From the NCBI GenBank assembly GCA_025463135.1, contig JAOAPY010000008.1:176409-240408 (forward strand): a DNA stretch of 64,000 bases. Direction: 5' to 3'. Each line of letters opens with the position of its first letter. Positions within the stretch are counted from its first letter, which is position 1. A program made the position numbers and the translations under genes. The DNA is from Acidobacteriota bacterium. GTDB taxonomy: Bacteria > Acidobacteriota > Blastocatellia > Pyrinomonadales > Pyrinomonadaceae. Below, one piece after another: positions 54,129-62,383 of this stretch. The notes under the pieces were generated by a model. It saw only the letters and a program-made list of their open reading frames with translations. It ran no database searches and was not told where the DNA came from.

Positions 54129-56969
54129 ATGCCAGGTGACTACAGCCGCTTTACTTTCAAACGCGAAAACCAATACAGCGGACTGCTAAAGCAGATGGGA
54201 CGCGTGGAACTGGATGCTGATGACAACGAGCAACTGGCGATCCAACATTACCGCGACCAGACTGAAGCCATTGATGTCATCGGGCAATCAGGCGTGCCCA
54301 AAAAGAACGGCGGGTTCAGCATTGGTGTTGCTTCAGGCGGCCAGAACTTGACGATTTCCGCCGGACGACTTTACGTCGACGGTTTGCTGTGCGAGCTGGA
54401 TGTCGCGACGACCTATACATCGCAGCCATACCTTCCCAATCCAGAGTTCGTGGTAGCCAACAGTCCTCCGACCAGCCAGCATGTAAACATCCAACCCGAT
54501 GGCACGTATCTGGTGTTCCTCGACGCATGGAAACGAGAGATCACCGCGCTCAATAACGACGCTATTCGAGAGGTCGCGCTGGGCGGTCCTGATACCGCTA
54601 CTCGTTTACAAAATGTGTGGCAGGTGCGGCTCATTCAAGTTGGCAACGTGGGTACGGCAAATCAACCCGCCATCACTTGTAAGAGTCCGATGCCGCAGTT
54701 TGAGCAATACACGCTGGCGAAGACCGGTAAGCTAAATGCGCGCACGCAGCCACCGCCTCCAGAAAAAAGCGCTTGCCTGCTACCACCCGGAACCGGCTAC
54801 AACGGTCTCGAGAACCAACTCTACCGGGTAGAAGTTCACACCGGAGGCAATGAGAATCAAGCGACCTTTAAGTTCTCGCGCGATAACGGTTCAGTCGAAA
54901 CAACGATCACGCACATTGCCGGCAATGTGTTGACGGTCTCTAGTTTGGGCAAGGACGAGATCCTGAACTTCGCCCCGGGACAGTGGGTTGAGATTGTCGA
55001 CGAAGAATCAACATTGAAGGCAGCACCGCATCCTCTGGTGCAAATCGACATGATCGGACCTGGTCCAAACGAGGTCACCTTAAAGACGTCGGCCGCCGCT
55101 CTTGCCAATGCCGCCCGACCAATACTGCGCCGCTGGGATCAGAGCGGAGTCATCGCAACGGCGAGTGGTATCAGCGCCAATCTCGGTCTCTGGATCGATC
55201 TGGAAGACGGAATTCAGGTGAGTTTTCTCGCCGGCAGCTATCGCGCCGGAGACTATTGGCTGATTCCCGCGCGGACGGGGACCGGCCAAATAGAATGGCC
55301 GGTGGATCCGAATAACCTTTCCACATCTCAATCGCCACATGGCATTCGACATCACTACTCTCGTCTGGCCCTGGTCAGATCGACCGCAGGCGTGCTGACG
55401 TTCGTTGCGGACTGTCGCAAGCCTTTTCCCCCATTGACCGAGATTTGTGCGGTCGACGTTTGCTTTGACAACGACACTTGCGATTTCGACGGCGCGAAGA
55501 CTGTCCAGGACGCGCTCAATATGTTGTGTCGCCGGCACGAGGCCGGCCAATGCACGTTTGTGGTAGCGCCCGGCGACAATGTTCAGGCAGTTTTTGACGC
55601 CATTCCGTCCGGGACTGATGCTGAGGTTTGCTTCCAGGCGGGAGATTACCCATTGGAAACGACCGTCAACGTTGAAGGAAAGCGCCACCTCAAAATCAGC
55701 GGCGTGGGATTTGGATCACACCTGCGGGCACCCGGAGCCGAGGCTGCTCTTAAGTTCCTCGGCTGTACGTCGGTCCTGATTCGCGACATTTTCGCTGAGG
55801 CGGGAATCGCGCGCGCGGAAAGGAACACTCCCACTAAAAGCCTCAACGGCGCTCTTACCTTTTTGAATTGCGGGTCAGTAAATGTCGAATCGGTCGGACT
55901 GAGATGCGCCTCGGGGACGGCGCGTGCGGCAACCTGCGTCACCGTGAGAAACGTCGAGAGCACAGGTTATGCGCGAGTGCAGCACTGTGTCCTCGGTCTC
56001 GGTCACCAACAAACGGGCATTCTGATGGTAAATGTCGCCCGCTCGCTGGTGGAAGACAACGTGATAAGAGTGGACCAGGCAACCCTTCGGCTCAATCGCT
56101 TACTCGAGGACCGCAAATATCGCGCAGGCGTTCGTAGCTTGTTGATTACGGATGCTCGTTTAGGAAGCGCTCCAAATAAGAGAGTCAACAGTAATGTCAG
56201 GCTGCAATCCGGTGATTATGTAATCCAATTTCTCACCGATCACTCGCTGCGTAACGCCTGGACAACCCTGCTGCAACGGAATCCTGCGACCGGCATCAAC
56301 AGTCCGCGAGCATTACTGTCCTACGTCGTCAAGCTCGCGGATCGGCTGATCCTCGATGAGGCTTTCAGGAGACGAACAAAGCCATTCCAAGCCTTCCTGA
56401 GCAGGGTGTTTCTGCAGATACCGTCAGTGGGTTCACAGGGGATTACCGTGGGTGGCGGCGATGCCGCTGAAGTGCGCGTTATCAATAACACCATCGAAGG
56501 CGTACTACAGGGGATACATGTGGGACTGAGCCGGCGAGGCGACCACGCGCGCCGCGCATCACAAGTGGTAACTATTGCCGGCAACACGATATCGATCCTT
56601 TTACCTCCCTGGGCAAAGAAAACAGATCGACACGCCATCTTCGTCGGCAACACCGATAGTCTGCTAATCGAAAACAACGACGCCCGCCTCACGCGTCTGC
56701 AAGGTGCTGAGAAGCTGGAGATCTATGGCATCAGTGTCTGGGGCCAACTTGGCAACCGCGTCCTGGTCACACAGAACCATCTCGCCAGCCCGGACGGCAA
56801 CAGGGACCACAGCTTCAATATCGGCATCAACGTACACCCCGTAAATCCGTGGGATGTGAACACGCTATGGCGAGTTAGTTTCAATGTTGCTCCCAGCAGG
56901 CAGCGAACTGTGCAGCTCGGGCCACTGGTTGCGGATGAAACTAATATTCCGCTTCCCATACAACCTTAG
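54129..56969 (+). CDS. DUF6519 protein with right-handed beta-helix; probable tail fibre
   Basis: 946-aa protein. The N-terminal part (MPGDYSRFTFKRENQYSGLLKQMGRVELDADDNEQLAIQHYR) is the DUF6519-type start found in tail loci. A long parallel beta-helix follows, with Asn-ladder-like turns (VEDNVIRVDQ; VINNTIEGVLQGIHVGLSRRGDHARRASQVVTIAGNTISI; NTDSLLIENNDARL). It is the last structural gene of the eCIS run, where host-recognition fibres usually lie. GGAGGA precedes the ATG. Confidence 0.8.
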   Translation: MPGDYSRFTFKRENQYSGLLKQMGRVELDADDNEQLAIQHYRDQTEAIDVIGQSGVPKKNGGFSIGVASGGQNLTISAGRLYVDGLLCELDVATTYTSQPYLPNPEFVVANSPPTSQHVNIQPDGTYLVFLDAWKREITALNNDAIREVALGGPDTATRLQNVWQVRLIQVGNVGTANQPAITCKSPMPQFEQYTLAKTGKLNARTQPPPPEKSACLLPPGTGYNGLENQLYRVEVHTGGNENQATFKFSRDNGSVETTITHIAGNVLTVSSLGKDEILNFAPGQWVEIVDEESTLKAAPHPLVQIDMIGPGPNEVTLKTSAAALANAARPILRRWDQSGVIATASGISANLGLWIDLEDGIQVSFLAGSYRAGDYWLIPARTGTGQIEWPVDPNNLSTSQSPHGIRHHYSRLALVRSTAGVLTFVADCRKPFPPLTEICAVDVCFDNDTCDFDGAKTVQDALNMLCRRHEAGQCTFVVAPGDNVQAVFDAIPSGTDAEVCFQAGDYPLETTVNVEGKRHLKISGVGFGSHLRAPGAEAALKFLGCTSVLIRDIFAEAGIARAERNTPTKSLNGALTFLNCGSVNVESVGLRCASGTARAATCVTVRNVESTGYARVQHCVLGLGHQQTGILMVNVARSLVEDNVIRVDQATLRLNRLLEDRKYRAGVRSLLITDARLGSAPNKRVNSNVRLQSGDYVIQFLTDHSLRNAWTTLLQRNPATGINSPRALLSYVVKLADRLILDEAFRRRTKPFQAFLSRVFLQIPSVGSQGITVGGGDAAEVRVINNTIEGVLQGIHVGLSRRGDHARRASQVVTIAGNTISILLPPWAKKTDRHAIFVGNTDSLLIENNDARLTRLQGAEKLEIYGISVWGQLGNRVLVTQNHLASPDGNRDHSFNIGINVHPVNPWDVNTLWRVSFNVAPSRQRTVQLGPLVADETNIPLPIQP

Positions 56970-57079
56970 TTTCGCGCTGACTTCGGAGATAGCAAGAGCC
57001 GGATAAGTGGACCAGTACATTCAATTTCAGGAAGGGAGGGCGACAGTTTACTAGTGCGGAAAATCAATCAAATTTGATC

Positions 57080-57108
57080 TTGACTTAAGACGATTGCGGG
57101 AGTATGTT
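57080..57108 (+). promoter_or_regulatory. Promoter of the candidate small RNA
   Basis: TTGACT (57080-57085), exactly 17 bp, then TATGTT (57103-57108). The expected start of transcription near 57115 coincides with the first base of the closing stem of the structured RNA that follows. Confidence 0.55.
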
Positions 57109-57114
57109 CCGCCG

Positions 57115-57264
57115 TGCGTAGCACTAATCTTTCGGTATAGGCAAATGGTTGGCGTTGAGGTAATTTGAGGTTCTTCGTCGTTTCCAGTTTACTGGGCATC
57201 GTCGTTTTTCTTCGAAAACTTTGAAAGCTAATTGTCTGTGGTGGTTCGAGTCCCCAGCTACGCA
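57115..57264 (+). ncRNA. Candidate small RNA with tRNA-like 3' end
   Basis: TGCGTAGC (57115-57122) pairs perfectly with GCTACGCA (57257-57264), closing a ~150-nt unit. Directly before the 3' arm is a T-arm-like segment, GGTGG-TTCGAGT-CCCCA (57240-57256), with a canonical TTCGAGT loop but only 3 of 5 stem pairs. An inner CCAG-TTTA-CTGG hairpin is also present. It is preceded by a promoter and followed by a strong terminator. No encoded CCA, and no clear D-arm or anticodon arm, so it is not a normal tRNA. It could be a tRNA-like sRNA, a degenerate tRNA with an insertion, or a chance fold. Confidence 0.45.
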
Positions 57265-57297
57265 GGGCGAGGTCGTCAAGACCTCGCCCAACTTTTT
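57265..57297 (+). terminator. Strong intrinsic terminator
   Basis: GGGCGAGGTC (57265-57274) pairs perfectly with GACCTCGCCC (57280-57289) around GTCAA, followed by AACTTTTTGCTTTT. It ends the small RNA and probably also the eCIS operon transcript, 295 bp after the last structural stop. Confidence 0.85.
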
Positions 57298-57396
57298 GCT
57301 TTTGGATTAACCAATCCCTTCCTCTGCTCCCGCCAATCACTTCGTTAAGCGTCTTCGCCGCTACGGCAACGTATTCTGACTGCGCTTTCACCGCCT

Positions 57397-60300
57397 ATGA
57401 GAACCCTGGCATCATTCTCCAACTCACACCAGGATGAAACGATCCTGGTCTGCGGGTGTGGCCACTCGCTGAATGAGCTCGGGGAGCCGAAACGCTTTAT
57501 CACGATCGGCGTCAACGACATCGGGCGGCGCTTTCATCCCGACTACCTGGTGGTCGTCAACCCTCGGGACCAATTCAGCGGCGACCGCTTCCGCTATGTC
57601 GAGAGTTCAGCTGCTAAATTCCTCTTTACACAACTTGATCTCGGCCTCTCACGAGACAACGTGGTTAAGTTTTCACTCGGCACAAACGGCGGAACGGACT
57701 CTTCCGACCCCAATCTGCTTCACTACACGCAAAACTCACCCTATGTCGCACTTTGCCTGGCCGTGCACATGGGCGCGAAACGTATTGGATTAGTCGGAGT
57801 AGACTTTACGGACCATCACTTTTTTGCGGCTACTGGTCCGCACTCGCTGGCGCCTCAACTATCGACTATCGACGACCAGTACCGGCGCCTCTATGAAGCA
57901 ATCCGCAGCCGCGGTGTGGAGGTGTTCAACTTAAGTCGCACTAGTCGTCTGACTGCTTTTCCAAAAATGTCGCTCGAGGAGTTTGCCGAGCAGCCAAAAC
58001 CGTCGGCCGTCTCTGGCGGAAAGACATCGTCTTCGTTGGACGATGCAATCGCGTCTTCAGCGGTTGAGAACAGTGAGTCGTTGCGGATCGTGTCATACGC
58101 AACGACGCCTGTTGCGGGAGTGCCCGCCATTCTCGCCCGCTGTCTCAACGCCTGCACACCGCATCGGGCTCGATGTGTTTGGGCCACGCGAGGTTACGTG
58201 AATGGGGTGGTCTTCGAGGGTGACATCGAATGGACCACCGCGCCCGACGAAGCTGCCATGGCGCTGAGAGCCGCCGATGTAGTGATCGTGCACAACGGCA
58301 AAGTAGACCCACAACATCGCGAGTTACTCGAGGGCAAGGCCATAGTCACAATGGCGCATAACTACGGTTGGAATGTCGATGAGAGCTTCGTCAAGCAAGG
58401 CTTTCCCGGTGTGGTCGTGGGCCAATATCAAGCGACGCTCCCCGAATTTGAAGGATGGTTTGTCGTTCCTAACCCCATGCCTATTTGGGAGGACGCCTTC
58501 AGGCCGGAGACCAAAGCCGCGGGGGTCACGATCTGCTATACGCCCTCAGGTCGCCATGAACGCTATCCGCCGGGCCATCAGCTCTACTGGCATTCCAAAG
58601 GATACGAAACCACCATGCGCGTGCTGCAGCGACTGGCGGCTAACTGCTCAATTCGATTGGAAGTCATTCGCGACGGCCAGGTCTCACATCACGAATCGCT
58701 CGCGATGAAGCGCCGTTCGCACATCGTGATTGACGAGTGCGTCACCGGAAGTTATCACCGAAACAGTCTGGAGGGATTGGCCGTCGGGTGCGTAGTCGTC
58801 AACGGGTTGGGACTGCTGCCGGGCGTTCACGAAATTCTCAGCTTTTGTACGGCCGGCGCCTCCCGGATCCCATTCGTTCCTGCCAGCCTTGACAAGCTGG
58901 AAGCGGTGCTGGCGTCCCTGGCTGAGCAAGGCGCGGAAACACTCACGGCTGACGGGGCGAGCAATCGACAGTGGATGGAATGCCATTGGGATTTCGCCCG
59001 TCAATGGACTCACTTCTGGTTGCCGGCGGTGCGGAAGTCGCTGGAACGCGTTGGATCCAAGCGGTCTCTAGTTGCTGTATCTCAGGAACTTCCGCAAGCG
59101 ACGGAAAGGACAAACCTGCGCCGCGGGGCCAAGATGCCGAAGTCGAAAGAAGGCGTGAGCGTCATCATTCCCCATGGCGGGCAGGAGCGGCTGCCGCACC
59201 TCACTGCGACGCTGGTAAACCTCCAACAGTGTCAGGGACTAAACGAGATCATAGTGGTCGATATGGGCGAACGGCCCTACGCTGAAGAGACTGCGCGGCG
59301 ACTCGCCGACAAGTATGTTTTTGTTGAGCACCGTGACGCCTTCCAACGCGCCCGCGCCCTGAATATCGGAACGCCGCTTGCGGAGTACGACCTGCTGCTC
59401 TGGAATGATAACGATCTTCTCCTTCCGATCGATTTCATTGAGCAGGCAGCGGCGGAATTGCGCGCGCGAGCATTGGACAATCTAATTCCTTACACGGACA
59501 TACGTTATCTTTCGGAAGCAGACAGCAAGAACGTTATGGCCGGGACGTGCAATCCAACCGATTGCAAACCAGTGAATGTATTCAAGTCAGGCTACGACGC
59601 AAGTGGAGGATCCGGACTTGTCCGAAAAGCTTTCGTGGTTGAGCACGGCGGCTTGCATGAAGGTTTTCGCGGTTGGGGCGGCGACGATAATGCCTGGTCC
59701 TTCAAAGCACAACTGCTGGGGCGCAGCAGTGCTACACAGTTTGGCGATCGGCATATCTACCACCTTTTTCACCCGCACTCAGGCGGATATGGCGGCCAAA
59801 ACCACATCGCCAGGAATCCGCACTACAACGCCAACGTCGCCTTAATGAACCAGATAGTCTCAACCAAAGACCGGGCTGAATTTATTAAGCGATTTCCGCC
59901 CAACAAACACTTCTCTTGTCCCTGGGAAAAAGCGAAACCCATCGTATTTATGACGGACGAGTCCGCCTCGCAACGCCTGGCACAGGGGATCGCCCAGGCG
60001 CTGGCAGACTTCTACGGAGTTGAGATCGAGAAATACCGGCACGTCAGTTCTGATCTTCATTGGCAGGACCACTTGCTTGAACGGAGGCCTGAAGCGATCG
60101 TGGTTTTTAGCCCGACCCTCGGGAGGCAGTTGCTCGCGAATGCACGCTTAGCTCACCTATGGCCCACAGTCTTGCTGGTACGGAAAGATTGCCCGGAACT
60201 AACTGAGGACGAGTTGCGGTCGCTTAGCAAGGCTGGAGCAGTTCTCACCACGGACGACAGTGCAGTTCGTCTGCTTGAACAAGCGGGCCTGCCCGTTTGG

Positions 60301-62364
60301 TTATGGGATAATGCAGTGGACGGAGGCCCCGAGGCTGTCAAGGAGACGCTCGGTCTAATCCAACCATTGTCAATGATGTTGGGTTGCCGCGGAGCAGTTA
60401 GACCCGCACGGCAAGCTCCGGCACTCGTCACGGACGGCGCCGCTGAACAGGTGAACTTACCGGTTTGGCTCTATTGGGAGAACGACTGTCCCGAATGGAT
60501 TGAGGTATGCCGGCGAACGATCTTCGCGCACGCCGCGGACGTAAGGCTCGTCACGCCGGATGAATTCGAAAAGCTTCGAGATGTTGACCGTGATATTGAT
60601 CTGACGAGACTTGATTCGGCCCATCGCGCCGACTTCATCCGGGCTTTCCTGCTAATGAAATTCGGCGGTCTCTGGATTGACTCCGATTGCCTGGTGCTGC
60701 AGCCTTTGCAGGCTGTGCTCAATCTCCTGAGCGCCAACGATTTCATCTTCCATAGGGAACGCAGCGGATACGTCTCAAATGGTTTTATTGGCGCTCGGCT
60801 CGGCAGCAAGATTGCATCGACACTGTACGATCGCCTGTGCGAGATTCTGCGATCCGGCCGGCCGCTCGGATGGACATCCCTCGGAAGCGAGCCGCTCACT
60901 GAGATAATTAAGTCCGGCGATGTGCCTTGTCATGAGTTGCAGTGCGAATCGATTCAGCCCATCTGCTGGAGCCACCCGGAAGCGTTCTTCGAAATCAACC
61001 TGCCCCTCGAGCACAGCCGCAACTTCAACGAGCAAGCCGTCTGCTACATGCTCTCAAACAATTCCGTTCAGAAATTTCAGGCCACCAATCGAACGGGCAA
61101 TCTGCTCGATGAAGGCACATTCTTCAGTTACCTCTCGAGGAGGGCCCTTAACCAGCGAGAGAAGATTGGGACCAGTAACTCCAGTAGGACGGAAAGTTGG
61201 CAAGACATTCCGTTCTGCATCGAAGCGATAGTTGACGTCTCTCCTCGGAACGTCCTGGACCTCGGTGTCGGATTTGGTCGCTGGGGCCTGCTCATCCGCG
61301 AGTTTTGCTTGCCCGGGAACAGCGGTGATCCGGATGAACATCCGCCCCGGGTAGTTGGTATCGAGACTTCAGAATTAGACGTCGCGGAACATGTCCGCTT
61401 CTTCTATGATCAGATTCACTTTGGCGGCGAAGGCGCAGTGCTCGAAAGGCTGAATAGCAGCTGGAACCTGGTCATCTTCGATCGAGTACCACAGGATTGG
61501 TCTGTGGATGTCGTCGAGAAAATCTTGAGCAAAGCGCTGGAGTTGTCTGACTATGTGCTCGTCACCCGCTCCGTCGTGACAGGATTGAGAGCGGTCAGGA
61601 ACGGCCGTCGGATGAACGGGCATAACCACGGGCTGAGCGATTTGCTTTCCGCGAATCTGGTCCGTCACGCCTTTGATGGAAAATCTACTAGTGCGGATGG
61701 CGCGAGTCTTCTTTCTCGATTAGATCTCAAAAGGTTAAGGCGAGCCAGGCCAATGCAGCCTATCTTTGAAAAGATCCTCGAGAGCAATATGAAGATCGGG
61801 GATGAATCGGTCTCGGGTCCTGGTTCCAGTCTGGCCCAGACAACCGAGATCAGGCAGATGCTGCCTTTCCTGATTGCCGATCTGAAGATCAGGTCATTTC
61901 TCGATTCGCCTTGCGGTGATTTCAACTGGATGAAACACGTAAGATTGGGAATAGACCAGTACATCGGCGGTGACATTGTTCCCACGATTGTCGCACAGAA
62001 TCAGAGCACCTTTGGCGACAGCGAGAGAAGATTCCTGCATCTGGATATTACGCGTGACTATTTGCCGCAAGTTGATCTGATTTTCTGCCGCGATTGTCTG
62101 GTGCTGCTGCCACTGGCGGAAGTCGATCGAGCCTTGAAGAATTTCAAGAGGAGTCAATCAAAGTATCTCTTGACCACCACCTTCACCGGTGCGCGACCCA
62201 ATGCAGAGATTGCGACCGGCGCATGGCGGCCGCTAAATCTTCAATTGCCCCCATTTAACTTTCCGCCACCCCTGAGGTTGATTAACGAGAAATGCACGGA
62301 GGTCAGGGGTACCTACGCGGATAAGTGTCTCGGTCTCTGGAGACTCGACGATCTTCCCATTTAG
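57397..62364 (+). CDS. Giant multi-module glycosyltransferase/methyltransferase protein
   Basis: 1655-aa protein. Modules as read: ~1-200 a DUF115/MptE-like domain (LVCGCGHSLNEL; IGLVGVDFTDH); ~230-560 a GT-B-like glycosyltransferase (VCYTP-like ICYTPSGRHE; NSLEGLAVGCVVVNGLG); ~585-810 a GT2 with DxD in WNDNDLLLP and WGGDDNAW; ~830-960 an unclear Rossmann-like stretch; ~1018-1190 a GT32-like domain (HRADFIRAFLLMKFGGLWIDSDC); ~1240-1390 a SAM methyltransferase (VLDLGVGFGRWG); ~1440-1655 a second methyltransferase-like domain (SFLDSPCGDFNW). No signal peptide; no clear ribosome-binding site at the ATG. It may build and methylate a surface glycan or modify the particle. Confidence 0.8.
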   Translation: MRTLASFSNSHQDETILVCGCGHSLNELGEPKRFITIGVNDIGRRFHPDYLVVVNPRDQFSGDRFRYVESSAAKFLFTQLDLGLSRDNVVKFSLGTNGGTDSSDPNLLHYTQNSPYVALCLAVHMGAKRIGLVGVDFTDHHFFAATGPHSLAPQLSTIDDQYRRLYEAIRSRGVEVFNLSRTSRLTAFPKMSLEEFAEQPKPSAVSGGKTSSSLDDAIASSAVENSESLRIVSYATTPVAGVPAILARCLNACTPHRARCVWATRGYVNGVVFEGDIEWTTAPDEAAMALRAADVVIVHNGKVDPQHRELLEGKAIVTMAHNYGWNVDESFVKQGFPGVVVGQYQATLPEFEGWFVVPNPMPIWEDAFRPETKAAGVTICYTPSGRHERYPPGHQLYWHSKGYETTMRVLQRLAANCSIRLEVIRDGQVSHHESLAMKRRSHIVIDECVTGSYHRNSLEGLAVGCVVVNGLGLLPGVHEILSFCTAGASRIPFVPASLDKLEAVLASLAEQGAETLTADGASNRQWMECHWDFARQWTHFWLPAVRKSLERVGSKRSLVAVSQELPQATERTNLRRGAKMPKSKEGVSVIIPHGGQERLPHLTATLVNLQQCQGLNEIIVVDMGERPYAEETARRLADKYVFVEHRDAFQRARALNIGTPLAEYDLLLWNDNDLLLPIDFIEQAAAELRARALDNLIPYTDIRYLSEADSKNVMAGTCNPTDCKPVNVFKSGYDASGGSGLVRKAFVVEHGGLHEGFRGWGGDDNAWSFKAQLLGRSSATQFGDRHIYHLFHPHSGGYGGQNHIARNPHYNANVALMNQIVSTKDRAEFIKRFPPNKHFSCPWEKAKPIVFMTDESASQRLAQGIAQALADFYGVEIEKYRHVSSDLHWQDHLLERRPEAIVVFSPTLGRQLLANARLAHLWPTVLLVRKDCPELTEDELRSLSKAGAVLTTDDSAVRLLEQAGLPVWLWDNAVDGGPEAVKETLGLIQPLSMMLGCRGAVRPARQAPALVTDGAAEQVNLPVWLYWENDCPEWIEVCRRTIFAHAADVRLVTPDEFEKLRDVDRDIDLTRLDSAHRADFIRAFLLMKFGGLWIDSDCLVLQPLQAVLNLLSANDFIFHRERSGYVSNGFIGARLGSKIASTLYDRLCEILRSGRPLGWTSLGSEPLTEIIKSGDVPCHELQCESIQPICWSHPEAFFEINLPLEHSRNFNEQAVCYMLSNNSVQKFQATNRTGNLLDEGTFFSYLSRRALNQREKIGTSNSSRTESWQDIPFCIEAIVDVSPRNVLDLGVGFGRWGLLIREFCLPGNSGDPDEHPPRVVGIETSELDVAEHVRFFYDQIHFGGEGAVLERLNSSWNLVIFDRVPQDWSVDVVEKILSKALELSDYVLVTRSVVTGLRAVRNGRRMNGHNHGLSDLLSANLVRHAFDGKSTSADGASLLSRLDLKRLRRARPMQPIFEKILESNMKIGDESVSGPGSSLAQTTEIRQMLPFLIADLKIRSFLDSPCGDFNWMKHVRLGIDQYIGGDIVPTIVAQNQSTFGDSERRFLHLDITRDYLPQVDLIFCRDCLVLLPLAEVDRALKNFKRSQSKYLLTTTFTGARPNAEIATGAWRPLNLQLPPFNFPPPLRLINEKCTEVRGTYADKCLGLWRLDDLPI

Positions 62365-62383
62365 CGAGCCGTAGGTTTGCTTG

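Noticed and set aside
32152..56969. Integrated prophage
   Set aside because: Tail-type genes only. No capsid, portal, terminase, lysis, replication or integrase genes, and the AAA+ ATPase, DUF4255 and DUF4157 genes are eCIS markers.
57240..57264. Complete tRNA gene
   Set aside because: The T-loop and a 7-bp acceptor-like pairing are present, but the enclosed length is about 150 nt, the T-stem has two mismatches and no anticodon arm is identifiable. Reported as a tRNA-like small RNA instead.
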